Of a stretch of 64,000 nucleotides of DNA, positions 1-8,705 are shown piece by piece. The notes below the pieces were generated by a model. The model was not told where the DNA came from, searched no databases, and saw only the letters and a program-made list of their open reading frames with translations. The DNA is taken from the NCBI GenBank assembly GCA_025499705.1, contig JAFMVE010000010.1:1-64000 (forward strand), written 5' to 3'. Position 1 is the first letter of the stretch; every line of letters starts with the position of its first letter. The stretch comes from Carboxylicivirga caseinilyticus. GTDB lineage: Bacteria; Bacteroidota; Bacteroidia; Bacteroidales; Marinilabiliaceae. The translations under genes were made by a program, and so were the position numbers.

Positions 1-26
1 CCCCTTCAGGGGATTTAGGGGTGACA
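1..26. repeat. REP-like palindrome at window edge
   Basis: The window opens with CCCC-ttca-GGGG followed by a further AGGGGTGAC. G/C-rich short palindromes of this kind stand out in an AT-rich intergenic stretch and resemble the dispersed CCTCCGGGG-type intergenic repeats of many Bacteroidota. It lies downstream of the minus-strand phosphodiesterase gene and could also help end its transcript. It is cut by the window edge, so its true extent is unknown. Confidence 0.35.
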
Positions 27-93
27 TAAAATGATATTTTATTACAAATTGAAACTAACGTTGTTCTGATGTTTAATTTTTGGACACCCTCTT

Positions 94-2232
94 TTATTTC
101 TTCTTTTTCAATTTAGGATATTCGATGCGGGCGTGATAAATATTTTTCAGCTTGTTTTTAAATACCTCTTTAGCTTCTGTTATTTCAGCAAACGTAATTG
201 GGGCATTTAAAAACTGGTCCTCCTCAATCTGTTTGTCAATAATTCTTTCAACTAATTTGTCTATCTCATCATCGTTATATTTTTTCAGACTTCTTGAAGC
301 AGCTTCAATAGAGTCGGCCATCATTAATATGGCTGTTTCTTTCGTGAAAGGTGTTGGACCCGGATAAGTAAAGATGCTTACGTCGGCTTCTTTATCCGGA
401 TTTTCATTGACAAACGAATTGTAGAAATACCAGGTTTTAGTTGTTCCTTGATGAGTAGTAATAAAGTCAATTATTTGCTTAGGTAGTTTTTCTTTCATGG
501 CCATTTTTACACCACTCTCAATGTGATTGACTACCACTCGTGCACTTTCTTCATAGGTCAGTTCAGAGTGAGGATTTAAACCTTCAGCCTGATTTTCGGT
601 AAAATACATTGGAGAAGCCATTTTACCAATATCGTGATACATTGCACCTGCTCTTACCAAAGCTGGGTTTGCGTTTAACTTGTAAGCAACCTCCTGAGCA
701 AGATTTCCAACCTGAATGCTGTGCTGAAAGGTTCCCGGACAAGCCTCTGCCATTTTTCGTAAAATTGGGTGATTGGTATCGGAAAGTTCAACCAATGTAA
801 CATCTGATAAAAATCCAAAGAGTCGTTCAAATATCCATATCAAAGGATAAACCATTAAAAGCATAATGCCGTTGATACCAAAATAGATAAACATTTTAAC
901 GTTGATGGATGCGAAATTGCCCTCTCTCCATAATGAAAGAGCTACGTAAAAAAGTGAGTACGTTATGGTAATTAAAATAGCAGCACGCACAATATGACTT
1001 CTTCTCACCATTCTGAATAAACTGAACAGAGCTACCAGACCCGCCGGAATCTGAATGAAAACAAATTCAAAACTATTTTCAGTAAAGAAGGCACTTATCA
1101 GAATTGTAACAACATACATAAAGAAGGCCAGACGGCTATCAAAGAAAGTACGGATGATGATTGGAAGAATAGCAAATGGAATGATGTAGAATGGAAAGTC
1201 TTCAAATAACTTCTCCAAACTGGCTAATCCTGTCATTATAAGTGTTATCAAAAGGATAAAACCGATTGAACTGATCGATTTATAAACGTCGTTTCTGAAG
1301 AAATATAAAAACAATGAGATGGTTACAAATAATAGAGTCACCAATAAAAACTGTCCTGCTAATATAAAATAGTAATTAGATGTTGTGGATAGTTTTGATT
1401 CGTAATTTCTTCGTAAAGAGTCTAATACTTTTACAGTTGAATTCTGTACTATTTCTCCCTGGTCTATTATTCTTTGCCCTGCCAATACTCTTCCGGAAGT
1501 AAGTGAGATGTTATTCTGAAGGTTGGCTATCTCTGTGGGATTTCGTTCCTCATCGTATATAATATTGGGTTGGATGTAATTGTTTAGTTCCAAGTCAGTT
1601 ATGAATTGTGTCAACTCATGATCGATCACACCGGCATCACCTATGATGGCACGAATTGCTGTTGTTGAAAGAAACTGATAGGCCTGAGTTTGTAAATACA
1701 TTTCTGATAAGGCAAAAGGCTCTGCATAGCCACCTTTTACAAGCATTAATTCAAAATTGTCGTCCACCCCAATATATTGGTCAGGCAGCAGAATAATTCC
1801 TTTTTTATAAATGTTGTTAAGGCCTTCCTTGATTGATTTCTTAATATAACCAAAGTAGCTGGTGTCTTTGGTGTATGATTTAGAAAGGTTAGGGTATGAA
1901 GTTTTTTTAGTTAATACCAATTCGGTATAATCTTTTTCGAATCTTTCAAGTACTTGAGCTTCCTTTGTTGTATCCTTAAAAAAGTAAGGCCTGTAATGCT
2001 TAATTAAACTATCTGTTTCCTGTTTTAATTCGGCGTTTGTTTTATATATCGGAAAGTCAAATGGTGCAATTAAAGTCTGGTGTTTCCATGGTAATCCACT
2101 GATATATTCGTATCCAAACTTTCCTGTTTTAGGAAGCAGATAGGTAACTAATCCAATAGCAATCAAGAAAAATAACACCCTCAGGATTGGATGAAAATAT
2201 TTCGATTTGAAATGAGGAAAGCGCTCAAGCAT
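94..2232 (-). CDS. 7TM-HD family cyclic-di-AMP phosphodiesterase (PgpH type)
   Basis: Integral membrane HD-domain phosphodiesterase, expected to hydrolyse cyclic di-AMP by analogy with Listeria PgpH. It has one N-terminal membrane segment, a long extracytoplasmic domain (about residues 50-290), a run of hydrophobic helices (about 300-470) and a cytoplasmic HD domain near 500-600. The metal-binding motif HDIGK is visible, preceded by a conserved His in HSIQVG. The open frame reaches 2271, but a TAnnTTTG promoter box sits at 2269-2276 on this strand. A transcript from it could not carry the 2271 start, so the Met at 2232 (MLERFPHF) is preferred, giving 712 aa. It is divergent from the NlpC gene. 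The family is clear; the exact nucleotide substrate is inferred. Confidence 0.88.
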   Translation of the reverse strand: MLERFPHFKSKYFHPILRVLFFLIAIGLVTYLLPKTGKFGYEYISGLPWKHQTLIAPFDFPIYKTNAELKQETDSLIKHYRPYFFKDTTKEAQVLERFEKDYTELVLTKKTSYPNLSKSYTKDTSYFGYIKKSIKEGLNNIYKKGIILLPDQYIGVDDNFELMLVKGGYAEPFALSEMYLQTQAYQFLSTTAIRAIIGDAGVIDHELTQFITDLELNNYIQPNIIYDEERNPTEIANLQNNISLTSGRVLAGQRIIDQGEIVQNSTVKVLDSLRRNYESKLSTTSNYYFILAGQFLLVTLLFVTISLFLYFFRNDVYKSISSIGFILLITLIMTGLASLEKLFEDFPFYIIPFAILPIIIRTFFDSRLAFFMYVVTILISAFFTENSFEFVFIQIPAGLVALFSLFRMVRRSHIVRAAILITITYSLFYVALSLWREGNFASINVKMFIYFGINGIMLLMVYPLIWIFERLFGFLSDVTLVELSDTNHPILRKMAEACPGTFQHSIQVGNLAQEVAYKLNANPALVRAGAMYHDIGKMASPMYFTENQAEGLNPHSELTYEESARVVVNHIESGVKMAMKEKLPKQIIDFITTHQGTTKTWYFYNSFVNENPDKEADVSIFTYPGPTPFTKETAILMMADSIEAASRSLKKYNDDEIDKLVERIIDKQIEEDQFLNAPITFAEITEAKEVFKNKLKNIYHARIEYPKLKKKK

Positions 2233-2268
2233 AAAGATTGATTTTACGAAATAATGGATAATAATGAC

Positions 2269-2276
2269 CAAATGTA
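2269..2276 (-). promoter_or_regulatory. -7 promoter box of the PgpH-type gene
   Basis: The minus strand reads TACATTTG, an exact TAnnTTTG match to the Bacteroidota -7 element. Transcription would begin around 2262, inside the longest open frame, which supports translation starting at 2232. No clear TTG -33 element lies 19-21 bases upstream. Confidence 0.45.
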
Positions 2277-2340
2277 ACTAAAACCTTAGATTTTTTAAAT
2301 AATTTGGCTTTTTATAAATAGTACTATTATCACACCATCA

Positions 2341-3120
2341 ATGGAGAAGTCAATTTGCACATTTGGATACATTCCGATAAGGAAAGAACCTGCAGAGCAA
2401 TCAGAAATGGTCAGTCAGGTTTTGTTTGGCGAATCGTTTGATATTACTGAAAGAATTGATAAATGGTGTCGAATTAAACTTCATACGGATAAGTACGAGG
2501 GTTGGATTGATGCTAAACTGGTTGAGAAGTTATCCGAGAAGTCTGTTGAGCTTTGGGAAAAATCAACAAAATGGTGTGTGCCGGGACCGTTTATTAAGGT
2601 TTTTTCCGAACCGGATAAATCAACTCATTATATTTCCGGGGGAAGTTTGATTTTTATGAATTCAGCCGATCGAAGTAGTTTTACAATCGGAACCAAAGAG
2701 TTTTATATTTCAAGTAATTATAACGTTGATAAGCCAGTAGGTGATATTTCTGATGTGGCCCATTCGTTTATAAATGTACCTTATTTATGGGGTGGACGAA
2801 ACTTTTATGGACTCGATTGTTCCGGTTTTGTGCAAGTTGTGTATGCTATTAAAGGAATACAGATCCCACGTGATGCATCGCAACAGGTAGGGTTGGGAAA
2901 TATGGTTTCATTTGTGGAAGAAGCCAAAGCCGGAGATTTGGCGTTTTTTGATAATGAAGAAGGCAATATTGTTCATGTTGGTATGTGTCTGGGAAGAGGG
3001 GAAATAATACATGCTTCTGGAAGAGTGAGGGTTGATAAGTTTGATCATCAGGGAATTTTTAATCAGGAATCAAACAAATACAGCCATAAATTACGTGTTA
3101 TAAAGAGAATTATCGAATAA
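2341..3120 (+). CDS. SH3-domain NlpC/P60 family cysteine peptidase
   Basis: Cell-wall peptidase of the NlpC/P60 family, which cleaves D-Glu-gamma-DAP type bonds in peptidoglycan peptides. The first ~120 residues look like one or two bacterial SH3-like modules (WCRIKLHTDKYEGWID). The catalytic half starts near residue 135, with the nucleophile in LDCSGFVQ (about Cys160), His in HVGMCLG and a further His in IIHASG. At 259 aa it matches the SH3-NlpC architecture used in muropeptide recycling in Bacteroidota. No signal peptide is obvious, so it may act in the cytoplasm on imported peptides (inference). Its stop codon shares one base with the start of the NUDIX gene, so the two are translationally coupled. 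Confidence 0.88.
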   Translation: MEKSICTFGYIPIRKEPAEQSEMVSQVLFGESFDITERIDKWCRIKLHTDKYEGWIDAKLVEKLSEKSVELWEKSTKWCVPGPFIKVFSEPDKSTHYISGGSLIFMNSADRSSFTIGTKEFYISSNYNVDKPVGDISDVAHSFINVPYLWGGRNFYGLDCSGFVQVVYAIKGIQIPRDASQQVGLGNMVSFVEEAKAGDLAFFDNEEGNIVHVGMCLGRGEIIHASGRVRVDKFDHQGIFNQESNKYSHKLRVIKRIIE

Positions 3121-3548
3121 TGAGTTATACCTACGATTACCCGCGTCCGGCAGTAACAACTGATGTATTGTTGATAACAGAAAAACTACCACAAAAGATC
3201 TTATTAATTCAGAGAGGAAATGATCCTTTTAAAGGTAAGTGGGCCCTACCTGGTGGTTTTGTTGATATGGATGAAGAGTTAAAGATGGCTGCTTTGCGCG
3301 AACTTCAGGAAGAAACAGGCATTGAGAATGTAGAAGTGGAGCAGTTCAGAACCTATGGTAGTGTTAACCGTGATCCCAGACATCGTACTATTTCTGTAGT
3401 TTATACCGGTTTTGTAACAGATGAATTGGAATGTACAGGGCAGGATGATGCTGCAGATGCACAGTGGTTTACTCTGGATAAATTACCTGAATTGGCTTTT
3501 GATCATGAATTGATCATTTCAGAAGCCAGAGAATATCTAAACATTTAA
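3120..3548 (+). CDS. NUDIX hydrolase
   Basis: Small NUDIX pyrophosphohydrolase of 142 aa. The Nudix box is complete, running from GGFVDMDEE through REL and EETGI (about residues 45-67) and matching GX5EX7REUXEEXGU. The downstream PRHRTISVVYTGFV region resembles ADP-ribose and related nucleotide-sugar pyrophosphatases, but the substrate cannot be told from sequence. It starts at the last base of the NlpC stop codon. Its 3' end overlaps the convergent wbqC-like gene by 12 bases. Confidence 0.88.
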   Translation: MSYTYDYPRPAVTTDVLLITEKLPQKILLIQRGNDPFKGKWALPGGFVDMDEELKMAALRELQEETGIENVEVEQFRTYGSVNRDPRHRTISVVYTGFVTDELECTGQDDAADAQWFTLDKLPELAFDHELIISEAREYLNI

Positions 3549-4175
3549 GGATTGGGCAAGGATAATTGAAGCTTCGGGACCCATATTAAAAATTAGATCG
3601 AGAATGCTCATGTTGGCTATAAATCCATGTTTCTGAGCAAAAACCTGCCAGTAATTGATAATTTTAAAATCTTTATCGTACTCCGGTTTGTGTTTTGGGC
3701 TTATTAAGAAACGTAGATCCTGAATGTTGTCCGTTTTTTGAATATATTCCGAACTTTGCGTAATGGTTATATTTAAGTCCAATGCACTAAGGATGGTATG
3801 GAATAATTTCATGTTATAATCCACTAAAGAGTCGAATTTCTGCTCATAAAACGGTTGAAAATCATCAGCATAATATTCAAAAAAAGGAGAGGAGTTATAA
3901 GCCGATGAAATAGACCTCCAATGTTGTTTTTGCCAGTCGGTATCATAACTGATCAATGCGTCTCTGGTTTTAATCTTTACATTTTTTTGATTGATGACCG
4001 GCACTGATAATGAGAGAGGGCCATTAGCAGCAACAATATTACACCTGTTTCTGTACGATTTGCGTTCGTACGAACAAAGCTGTTCCACAATAATATGATC
4101 ACCATCCTGAAGATGTGCAAAAAGTTGTATTGGACCCAGATAGGTGAGAGGTATTATTTTATTCGGTTGTTTCAT
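3537..4175 (-). CDS. WbqC family protein
   Basis: 212 aa protein of the WbqC-like family. Members occur in O-antigen or polysaccharide loci, and their biochemical role is not settled. The opening PLTYLGPIQLFAHL and the segment YDTDWQKQHWRSISSAYNSSPFFEYY are typical of Bacteroidota members. There are no membrane segments or signal peptide. The start lies inside the end of the LapA-like gene (17 base overlap), making it the last gene of the dapB-lepB-lepB-lapA-wbqC run. The 3' end overlaps the convergent NUDIX gene by 12 bases. Confidence 0.8.
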   Translation of the reverse strand: MKQPNKIIPLTYLGPIQLFAHLQDGDHIIVEQLCSYERKSYRNRCNIVAANGPLSLSVPVINQKNVKIKTRDALISYDTDWQKQHWRSISSAYNSSPFFEYYADDFQPFYEQKFDSLVDYNMKLFHTILSALDLNITITQSSEYIQKTDNIQDLRFLISPKHKPEYDKDFKIINYWQVFAQKHGFIANMSILDLIFNMGPEASIILAQSLNV

Positions 4176-4416
4176 TGATGGTTTGTTGTTCCGCTTCTGT
4201 CGTTAATTTGTCTTTCTTACGTTCTTTCCTTTTCCAGATGAAGAAATACGATGCACCGGTAATGGCACCAAAGATAAAAACTGAGATTAACAATACAGCA
4301 AGTGATATGGAAACATCTTCAAAAAAGAATTTAACAGTAACTTCTTTTGCGTTTTGAACAGAGAAAATAACCAGAATGATTGCAAATACTGTGGCAATCC
4401 AAAATGTCTTTTTCAT
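4159..4416 (-). CDS. LapA-domain small membrane protein
   Basis: 85 aa protein with two hydrophobic segments (about residues 3-20 and 38-60), the pattern FSVQNAKEVTVKFFF between them, and a charged Lys/Glu-rich tail. This is the layout of LapA-domain (DUF1049) proteins; in E. coli LapA works with LapB in controlling LPS assembly. No LapB homologue is seen here, so the role is by family only. It sits 51 bases after the second signal peptidase and overlaps the wbqC-like gene. Confidence 0.75.
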   Translation of the reverse strand: MKKTFWIATVFAIILVIFSVQNAKEVTVKFFFEDVSISLAVLLISVFIFGAITGASYFFIWKRKERKKDKLTTEAEQQTINETTE

Positions 4417-4467
4417 TATTGAGGCTTTTCGATTAACAATTTACCATCTAATGTAAGCAAATGCTTT

Positions 4468-5643
4468 TTATTTTGTAAAGGGTAATTTATTGATTACTCC
4501 AATAATATGGTTTTCGGGTACAAAACCCCAATAGCGGCTGTCGAATGAATGTGGACGATTGTCGCCGGCTACCCAATAATAATTCATCTTAAATGTATAT
4601 TTCTTACATTCTTTATCGTTCAGATATATTTTGCCGTTTTTCAATTCTACCTTATTTCCTTCATAAGCTTCAATGATGCGCCAATATAGAGGCAGATTGG
4701 TTTCATTTAGCTCAATGGTTGAGTCTTTGGCAGGAATAACAGCCGGCCCCCAGTATGAAGCATTCCATAACGATGATGTGCTGAATGGAAAAATATAAGG
4801 ATCCGCAAGGTTAAGGGGCCTTTCAACACTTTCGAGGTAATCAGTCCAGTTGTGCTGTGTAACAGTTTTGCTTTGTATCTCAATTATTTGTTGATTGTCT
4901 TCTGTATAAGTTGCGTTGGCTTCATTGAGTATGGAACTGCGAATGTTTTTAGGGGTATTGGCTGCTAAAGAATATTTATTAATAAATATTGGATTGTATT
5001 TATATTTTTCACCATTGATGAAGTTTTTACCATCTTTTATCTGTAAGGTATCACCTGGTAAAGCTACAATGCGTTTAATGAATCTTGGTCTCTCGTGCAC
5101 CGGAGTGAAGGCAATCGGCTTATTCGCCATATTGTTTGGCTTACCACTGATTTTAGCCTCTCTCTTTTTAAAGTGATAGTTTTCCTTTGGTGCATCATTA
5201 AATACAGTATCGGCTTCAGGAAAATAAAAAACAATCACCTCACCATAATCAAGGTCATCTAATCCAATTAATCGATGATAGGAGTCAACGTCGTCAATTG
5301 ATTTACCTGTTCCAATCTCAATCTTATTCATTATGAATATATTACCTGTATGGTAAGTTGGCTCCATTGAAGAAGATTGGAGGGTGTAGATACCAAAAAG
5401 GTAGTTGTTGATGAAAAGCAAAATAATGATTGCATAGAACGATGCAAGAAACCATCCAATCAGATTTTTTTTTCGAGCTCCTTTTCTATTCCAGAATTGA
5501 TAAAGCTTTTTTCTTGTGGGTTGATGCCATAATATAATAAAATGACCGAGTAAAAGAAGTATCAATATCCAGCTCTGTGACCATATGCATATTAAAAGAA
5601 AGATAATGGTTAACGTGTAGCGGGTTATTTCTTTTTTAGTCAT
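4468..5643 (-). CDS. lepB: Signal peptidase I (second copy)
   Basis: Type I signal peptidase, which removes signal peptides at the membrane. Hydrophobic segments lie at about residues 8-35 and 63-83. The catalytic Ser is in SSMEPTYHTG (about 95), the catalytic Lys in KRIVALPGD (about 190), and the C-terminal box GDNRPHSFDSRYWGFV is near 360. At 391 aa it is longer than the E. coli enzyme (324 aa) because of an insert between the Lys box and the C-terminal box, a feature shared with its neighbour. It is 60 bases downstream of the other lepB, separated by a terminator-like hairpin. Confidence 0.92.
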   Translation of the reverse strand: MTKKEITRYTLTIIFLLICIWSQSWILILLLLGHFIILWHQPTRKKLYQFWNRKGARKKNLIGWFLASFYAIIILLFINNYLFGIYTLQSSSMEPTYHTGNIFIMNKIEIGTGKSIDDVDSYHRLIGLDDLDYGEVIVFYFPEADTVFNDAPKENYHFKKREAKISGKPNNMANKPIAFTPVHERPRFIKRIVALPGDTLQIKDGKNFINGEKYKYNPIFINKYSLAANTPKNIRSSILNEANATYTEDNQQIIEIQSKTVTQHNWTDYLESVERPLNLADPYIFPFSTSSLWNASYWGPAVIPAKDSTIELNETNLPLYWRIIEAYEGNKVELKNGKIYLNDKECKKYTFKMNYYWVAGDNRPHSFDSRYWGFVPENHIIGVINKLPFTK

Positions 5644-5670
5644 TCTGTTCTTTGTCTGGAGGTAGAAAAA

Positions 5671-5696
5671 GAAGCAGCAAGGAGGAACCTTGCTGC
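5671..5696 (-). terminator. Hairpin between the two lepB genes
   Basis: GCAGCAAGG, a five-base loop, then CCTTGCTGC (5674-5696) forms a perfect 9 bp stem. On the minus strand it is followed by a T-rich tract (TTCTTTTTC). It lies just after the stop of the upstream lepB, so it probably ends or attenuates that transcript before the second lepB. Confidence 0.65.
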
Positions 5697-5703
5697 ATAA
5701 TAT

Positions 5704-7137
5704 TTAGTCTTTGTGTACTAACTTAAATATTCGTTCCCAGCGGATGTTTGAAGGGAAACTTTTATCCTTATCAAGAGAAAGCCAAACCAAAATTGGTTTA
5801 CCTACAATGTGATCTTCGGGCACAAAACCCCATGATCTTGAATCGGCTGAATTATGTCGGTTATCACCCAACATAAAGTAATAATCCATCTTAAAGGTGT
5901 AAGATGTTGCCAATTCATCATTAATAAATATCTGACCATCTTTAACTCTGAGTTTATTGCCTTCATAAGCAGTTATTACTCTTTCATAGATTGGTAGATT
6001 TTTGATATTAATTTCAACTGTTTCTCCTTTTTTAGGCATCGTTAACGGGCCAAAATTATCACGACTCCAGTTGTAATCCGAACTGTAAGGAAAAACCTGC
6101 AAACCAGAATTGTTCGGAATGTCTTCATCCATCGTAATGGATTGAACAAAAGGCATGTCTTTCACTAATTCAGCCTTATCTTTTGTTAAAGGTACATAGA
6201 AATCATTTCCATACATTCCTCCACGGTCAGCAACAGAAACCCCCATGCGTTCGTAAAAACGATCATTAAGGGTAGTTCCATCAGTTTTAATAAGGTAATT
6301 GTGTTGCAAGCCTTCAGGATTTTCAACAGCTTCTCCATTGATATAAACCTGATTATGTCTTACTTCAAAAACATCTCCCGGTAAGGCGATACATCTTTTA
6401 ACGTAATTATCGCGTTTATCAACCGGACGGGCCAATACTTCTCCATATTTTTGAGGATCACTATATATTATCCTGCGACCAATATTCATAAAATAATGGT
6501 TACGTTCGTAATCAGAACTGAAAGGAGCAGTTGGCATAAGGTTAGAATTTATTTGTGCCTCCTGTATGCCTTTTATCATCGACAGATTATAGAAATCGGG
6601 GTTGTTGGCTTTGAACGGAACAGTATCACCTGCCGGGAAGTTAAAAACAACAATATCGTTATGCTTGATATTGGTAATTCCTTTCAGACGTTTGTAATCC
6701 CAATGAGGCCAGTCGAGATACGATTTGATATTTGTATTCGATGAAAAAGTATTTTGTACCAGAGGAAATGCAATAGGAGTATTGGGCATTCTTGGTCCGT
6801 AACTGGCTTTACTAACAAATAAAAAGTCTCCTACCAGCAGTGATTTCTCTAAGGAGCTTGTAGGGATTTTATAGTTTTGAAATAAGAAAATATTGATAAT
6901 ATAAACAGCTACTAAGGCAAATACAATGGCATCAATCCATTCGACAATTGCACTTGGCTTCTTGCCATCTTTTCTTTTTTTCCAGAAACCCCAGGGGATT
7001 TTTTTAGTGATATAATTATCAAATACTAGAGGGTAGCCCAATAGAAACCAATAGTTTCCAATCCAAACAACCCAAAGGATAAAGATAATGCTTGCTATTG
7101 CCAGCTTTATCCATTTAAAATACGGTTTGTTACGCAT
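5704..7137 (-). CDS. lepB: Signal peptidase I (first copy)
   Basis: Type I signal peptidase of 477 aa with two N-terminal hydrophobic stretches (about 10-35 and 65-85). The Ser box reads IPTSSLEKSLLVGD instead of the usual SSMEPTL; this variant is common in Bacteroidota LepB proteins as I recall. The Lys box KRCIALPGD (about 248) and C-terminal GDNRHNSADSRSWGFV (about 425) are intact, so the enzyme should be active. A large insert between these boxes explains its length. It lies 14 bases after dapB, and dapB-lepB-lepB is a frequent order in Bacteroidota. Having two divergent copies side by side suggests some division of substrates (inference). Confidence 0.92.
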   Translation of the reverse strand: MRNKPYFKWIKLAIASIIFILWVVWIGNYWFLLGYPLVFDNYITKKIPWGFWKKRKDGKKPSAIVEWIDAIVFALVAVYIINIFLFQNYKIPTSSLEKSLLVGDFLFVSKASYGPRMPNTPIAFPLVQNTFSSNTNIKSYLDWPHWDYKRLKGITNIKHNDIVVFNFPAGDTVPFKANNPDFYNLSMIKGIQEAQINSNLMPTAPFSSDYERNHYFMNIGRRIIYSDPQKYGEVLARPVDKRDNYVKRCIALPGDVFEVRHNQVYINGEAVENPEGLQHNYLIKTDGTTLNDRFYERMGVSVADRGGMYGNDFYVPLTKDKAELVKDMPFVQSITMDEDIPNNSGLQVFPYSSDYNWSRDNFGPLTMPKKGETVEINIKNLPIYERVITAYEGNKLRVKDGQIFINDELATSYTFKMDYYFMLGDNRHNSADSRSWGFVPEDHIVGKPILVWLSLDKDKSFPSNIRWERIFKLVHKD

Positions 7138-7151
7138 TATCTCTGATTTTA

Positions 7152-7865
7152 TTAAAAGTTAAGTAGGTCTTTCATACTTAGTAATCCTTTTTTGCCTTTG
7201 GTAAACTCAGCAGCTAAAACTGCCCCCAATGCAAAGCCCTGACGTGATTTGGCACTATGATGAATAATAATTTCATCAACAGGAGATTCGTATTTAATAG
7301 TGTGAATTCCGGGAACCTGCCCTTCACGGATGGCTTTGATGTTAATTTCATCTTGTTTAGGTTCCTCTAGCGTCCAGCTGTTTTTGCGTTCAAGATTTTC
7401 AATGATTCCTTCGGCCAAAGTAATAGCTGTACCACTGGGTTCATCAAGTTTTTGAGTATGATGCACTTCTTCCATCGAGACATCATATTCTTTCACCTTA
7501 TTCATCAGTTTGGCCAATTGTTTATTGATCTCAAAAAAGATATTTACACCAAGGCTGAAGTTTGATGCATAAAAGAAGGTTTTACCATCTTCTTTACAAG
7601 CTTTTTCAACTATTGGATATTTATCAAGCCAACCTGTTGTTCCTGACACAACCGGAACATTGTTTTCAAAACATTTTTGGTAATTATTGAATGCTGCTTC
7701 CGGGCGGGTAAATTCAATGGCAACTTCGGCTGATTTAAAAGATTCGTCATCGAAAGAATCGCTGCTGCTAACATCAATTCTGCTTACTATTTCATGACCT
7801 CTCTCCAGGGCAATTTTCTCAATCTCTTTGCCCATCTTGCCGTATCCTATTAATGCTATCTTCAT
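7152..7865 (-). CDS. dapB: 4-hydroxy-tetrahydrodipicolinate reductase
   Basis: DapB reduces the dihydrodipicolinate precursor in lysine and diaminopimelate synthesis, feeding peptidoglycan. The nucleotide-binding start IGYGKMGKEI, the SGTTGW segment (about residue 75) and the catalytic and substrate region HHTQKLDEPSGTA (about 134-146) are all present. At 237 aa it is slightly short but complete, with the C-terminal GFALGAVLAAEF typical of the family. It heads the minus-strand run through the two signal peptidases. A -7 box (TATCTTTG on this strand) lies 28 bases upstream of the ATG. Confidence 0.95.
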   Translation of the reverse strand: MKIALIGYGKMGKEIEKIALERGHEIVSRIDVSSSDSFDDESFKSAEVAIEFTRPEAAFNNYQKCFENNVPVVSGTTGWLDKYPIVEKACKEDGKTFFYASNFSLGVNIFFEINKQLAKLMNKVKEYDVSMEEVHHTQKLDEPSGTAITLAEGIIENLERKNSWTLEEPKQDEINIKAIREGQVPGIHTIKYESPVDEIIIHHSAKSRQGFALGAVLAAEFTKGKKGLLSMKDLLNF

Positions 7866-7892
7866 TTTTAATTAATTCTTTTCCAATCTGAG

Positions 7893-7900
7893 CAAAGATA
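7893..7900 (-). promoter_or_regulatory. -7 promoter box of dapB
   Basis: TATCTTTG on the minus strand matches TAnnTTTG exactly. It lies 28 bases before the dapB ATG, in an otherwise featureless AT-rich gap. No TTG was found at the ideal upstream spacing. Confidence 0.5.
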
Positions 7901-7971
7901 AAAAAAGCACGTAAGTTATAAAGGTTATTAAAGCTTAAGTTTTGTTTTAGTTGCTTTAGGTGAGGGGGGAA

Positions 7972-8001
7972 TAAAAAAAGGAGGTCTAATTGACCTCCTT
8001 T
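7972..8001 (-). terminator. Intrinsic terminator of the thrS-infC-rpmI-rplT operon
   Basis: Stem AAAGGAGGTC / GACCTCCTTT with a five-base loop, a perfect 10 bp. On the minus strand it is followed by a T run. It sits 21 bases after the rplT stop. Confidence 0.85.
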
Positions 8002-8022
8002 AATAATATTTTGAAAAGCTAA

Positions 8023-8376
8023 TTAAGCTGCGCTCATTGCTTTTTTAACAACAGCTTTGAAAGCTTCAGGATGATTCACTGCTAAATCGGCAAGAACCTT
8101 ACGGTTGATTTCAATGTTTTGTGCGTGTAAAGCACCCATCAACTTACTGTAAGATACACCTTCGATACGAGCAGCAGCATTGATACGCTGAATCCACAAT
8201 GCGCGGAAGTTGCTCTTTTTCTTCTTTCTGTCACGATAAGCATACTGCATACCTTTTTCGTACGCATTCTTAGCTACCGTCCAAACATTTTTTCTACGAC
8301 CAAAGTATCCTTTGGTTTGCTTTAAAAGCTTTCTGCGTCTTTCTCTTGAAGCCGCATGATTTACTGATCTTGGCAT
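8023..8376 (-). CDS. rplT: 50S ribosomal protein L20
   Basis: Ribosomal protein bL20, 117 aa, needed early in 50S assembly. The N-terminus [20 protein letters not shown] followed by GYFGRRKN and [10 protein letters not shown] is diagnostic, as is the C-terminal half with [16 protein letters not shown]. It follows rpmI by 103 bases, a gap that can fold (see the 8398-8433 leader). L20 represses its own operon in several bacteria by binding mRNA; whether it does so here is inference. An intrinsic terminator follows. Confidence 0.97.
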   Translation of the reverse strand: MPRSVNHAASRERRRKLLKQTKGYFGRRKNVWTVAKNAYEKGMQYAYRDRKKKKSNFRALWIQRINAAARIEGVSYSKLMGALHAQNIEINRKVLADLAVNHPEAFKAVVKKAMSAA

Positions 8377-8397
8377 TTTTAAATCATTTTCGAATGG

Positions 8398-8433
8398 TTA
8401 GCGTCCCAGTCTCTGTCGGGATCTTTCGGCTAA
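8398..8433 (-). ncRNA. Candidate structured leader upstream of rplT
   Basis: On the minus strand, TTAGC pairs with GCTAA (outer arms, 8429-8433 and 8398-8402) and TCCC pairs with GGGA (inner arms, 8418-8421 and 8404-8407). This gives a two-tier stem with an internal bulge in the 103-base gap between rpmI and rplT. The position and shape suggest an L20-responsive leader. Established L20 leaders are known in other phyla; the match here is by location and foldability only. Confidence 0.4.
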
Positions 8434-8479
8434 TTCACTCAGTTAAAATTAAATTTTTCTCTCTTCTCGAAATTTGTTC

Positions 8480-8677
8480 TTACTTCATGTTCAACAATAG
8501 CTTGATGTTTGTTTCATCAGCTTTGTCAACAGTGCCAGCATAGGTCAAATTTCTCTTACGCTTAGTCGACTTCTTAGTTAAGATGTGACTTTTGAAAGCG
8601 TGCTTTCTCTTAATTTTTCCACTACCGGTGATGGTGAAACGTTTCTTCGCACCGGAGTTAGTTTTCATTTTTGGCAT
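8480..8677 (-). CDS. rpmI: 50S ribosomal protein L35
   Basis: Ribosomal protein bL35, 65 aa. The start [14 protein letters not shown], then [26 protein letters not shown], is the family signature and the length is standard. It is 28 bases after infC in the conserved order infC-rpmI-rplT. Translation probably starts at this ATG; no Shine-Dalgarno is visible. Confidence 0.97.
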   Translation of the reverse strand: MPKMKTNSGAKKRFTITGSGKIKRKHAFKSHILTKKSTKRKRNLTYAGTVDKADETNIKLLLNMK

Positions 8678-8705
8678 TACTCTATATATTAAGTTAAAAT
8701 ATAAG

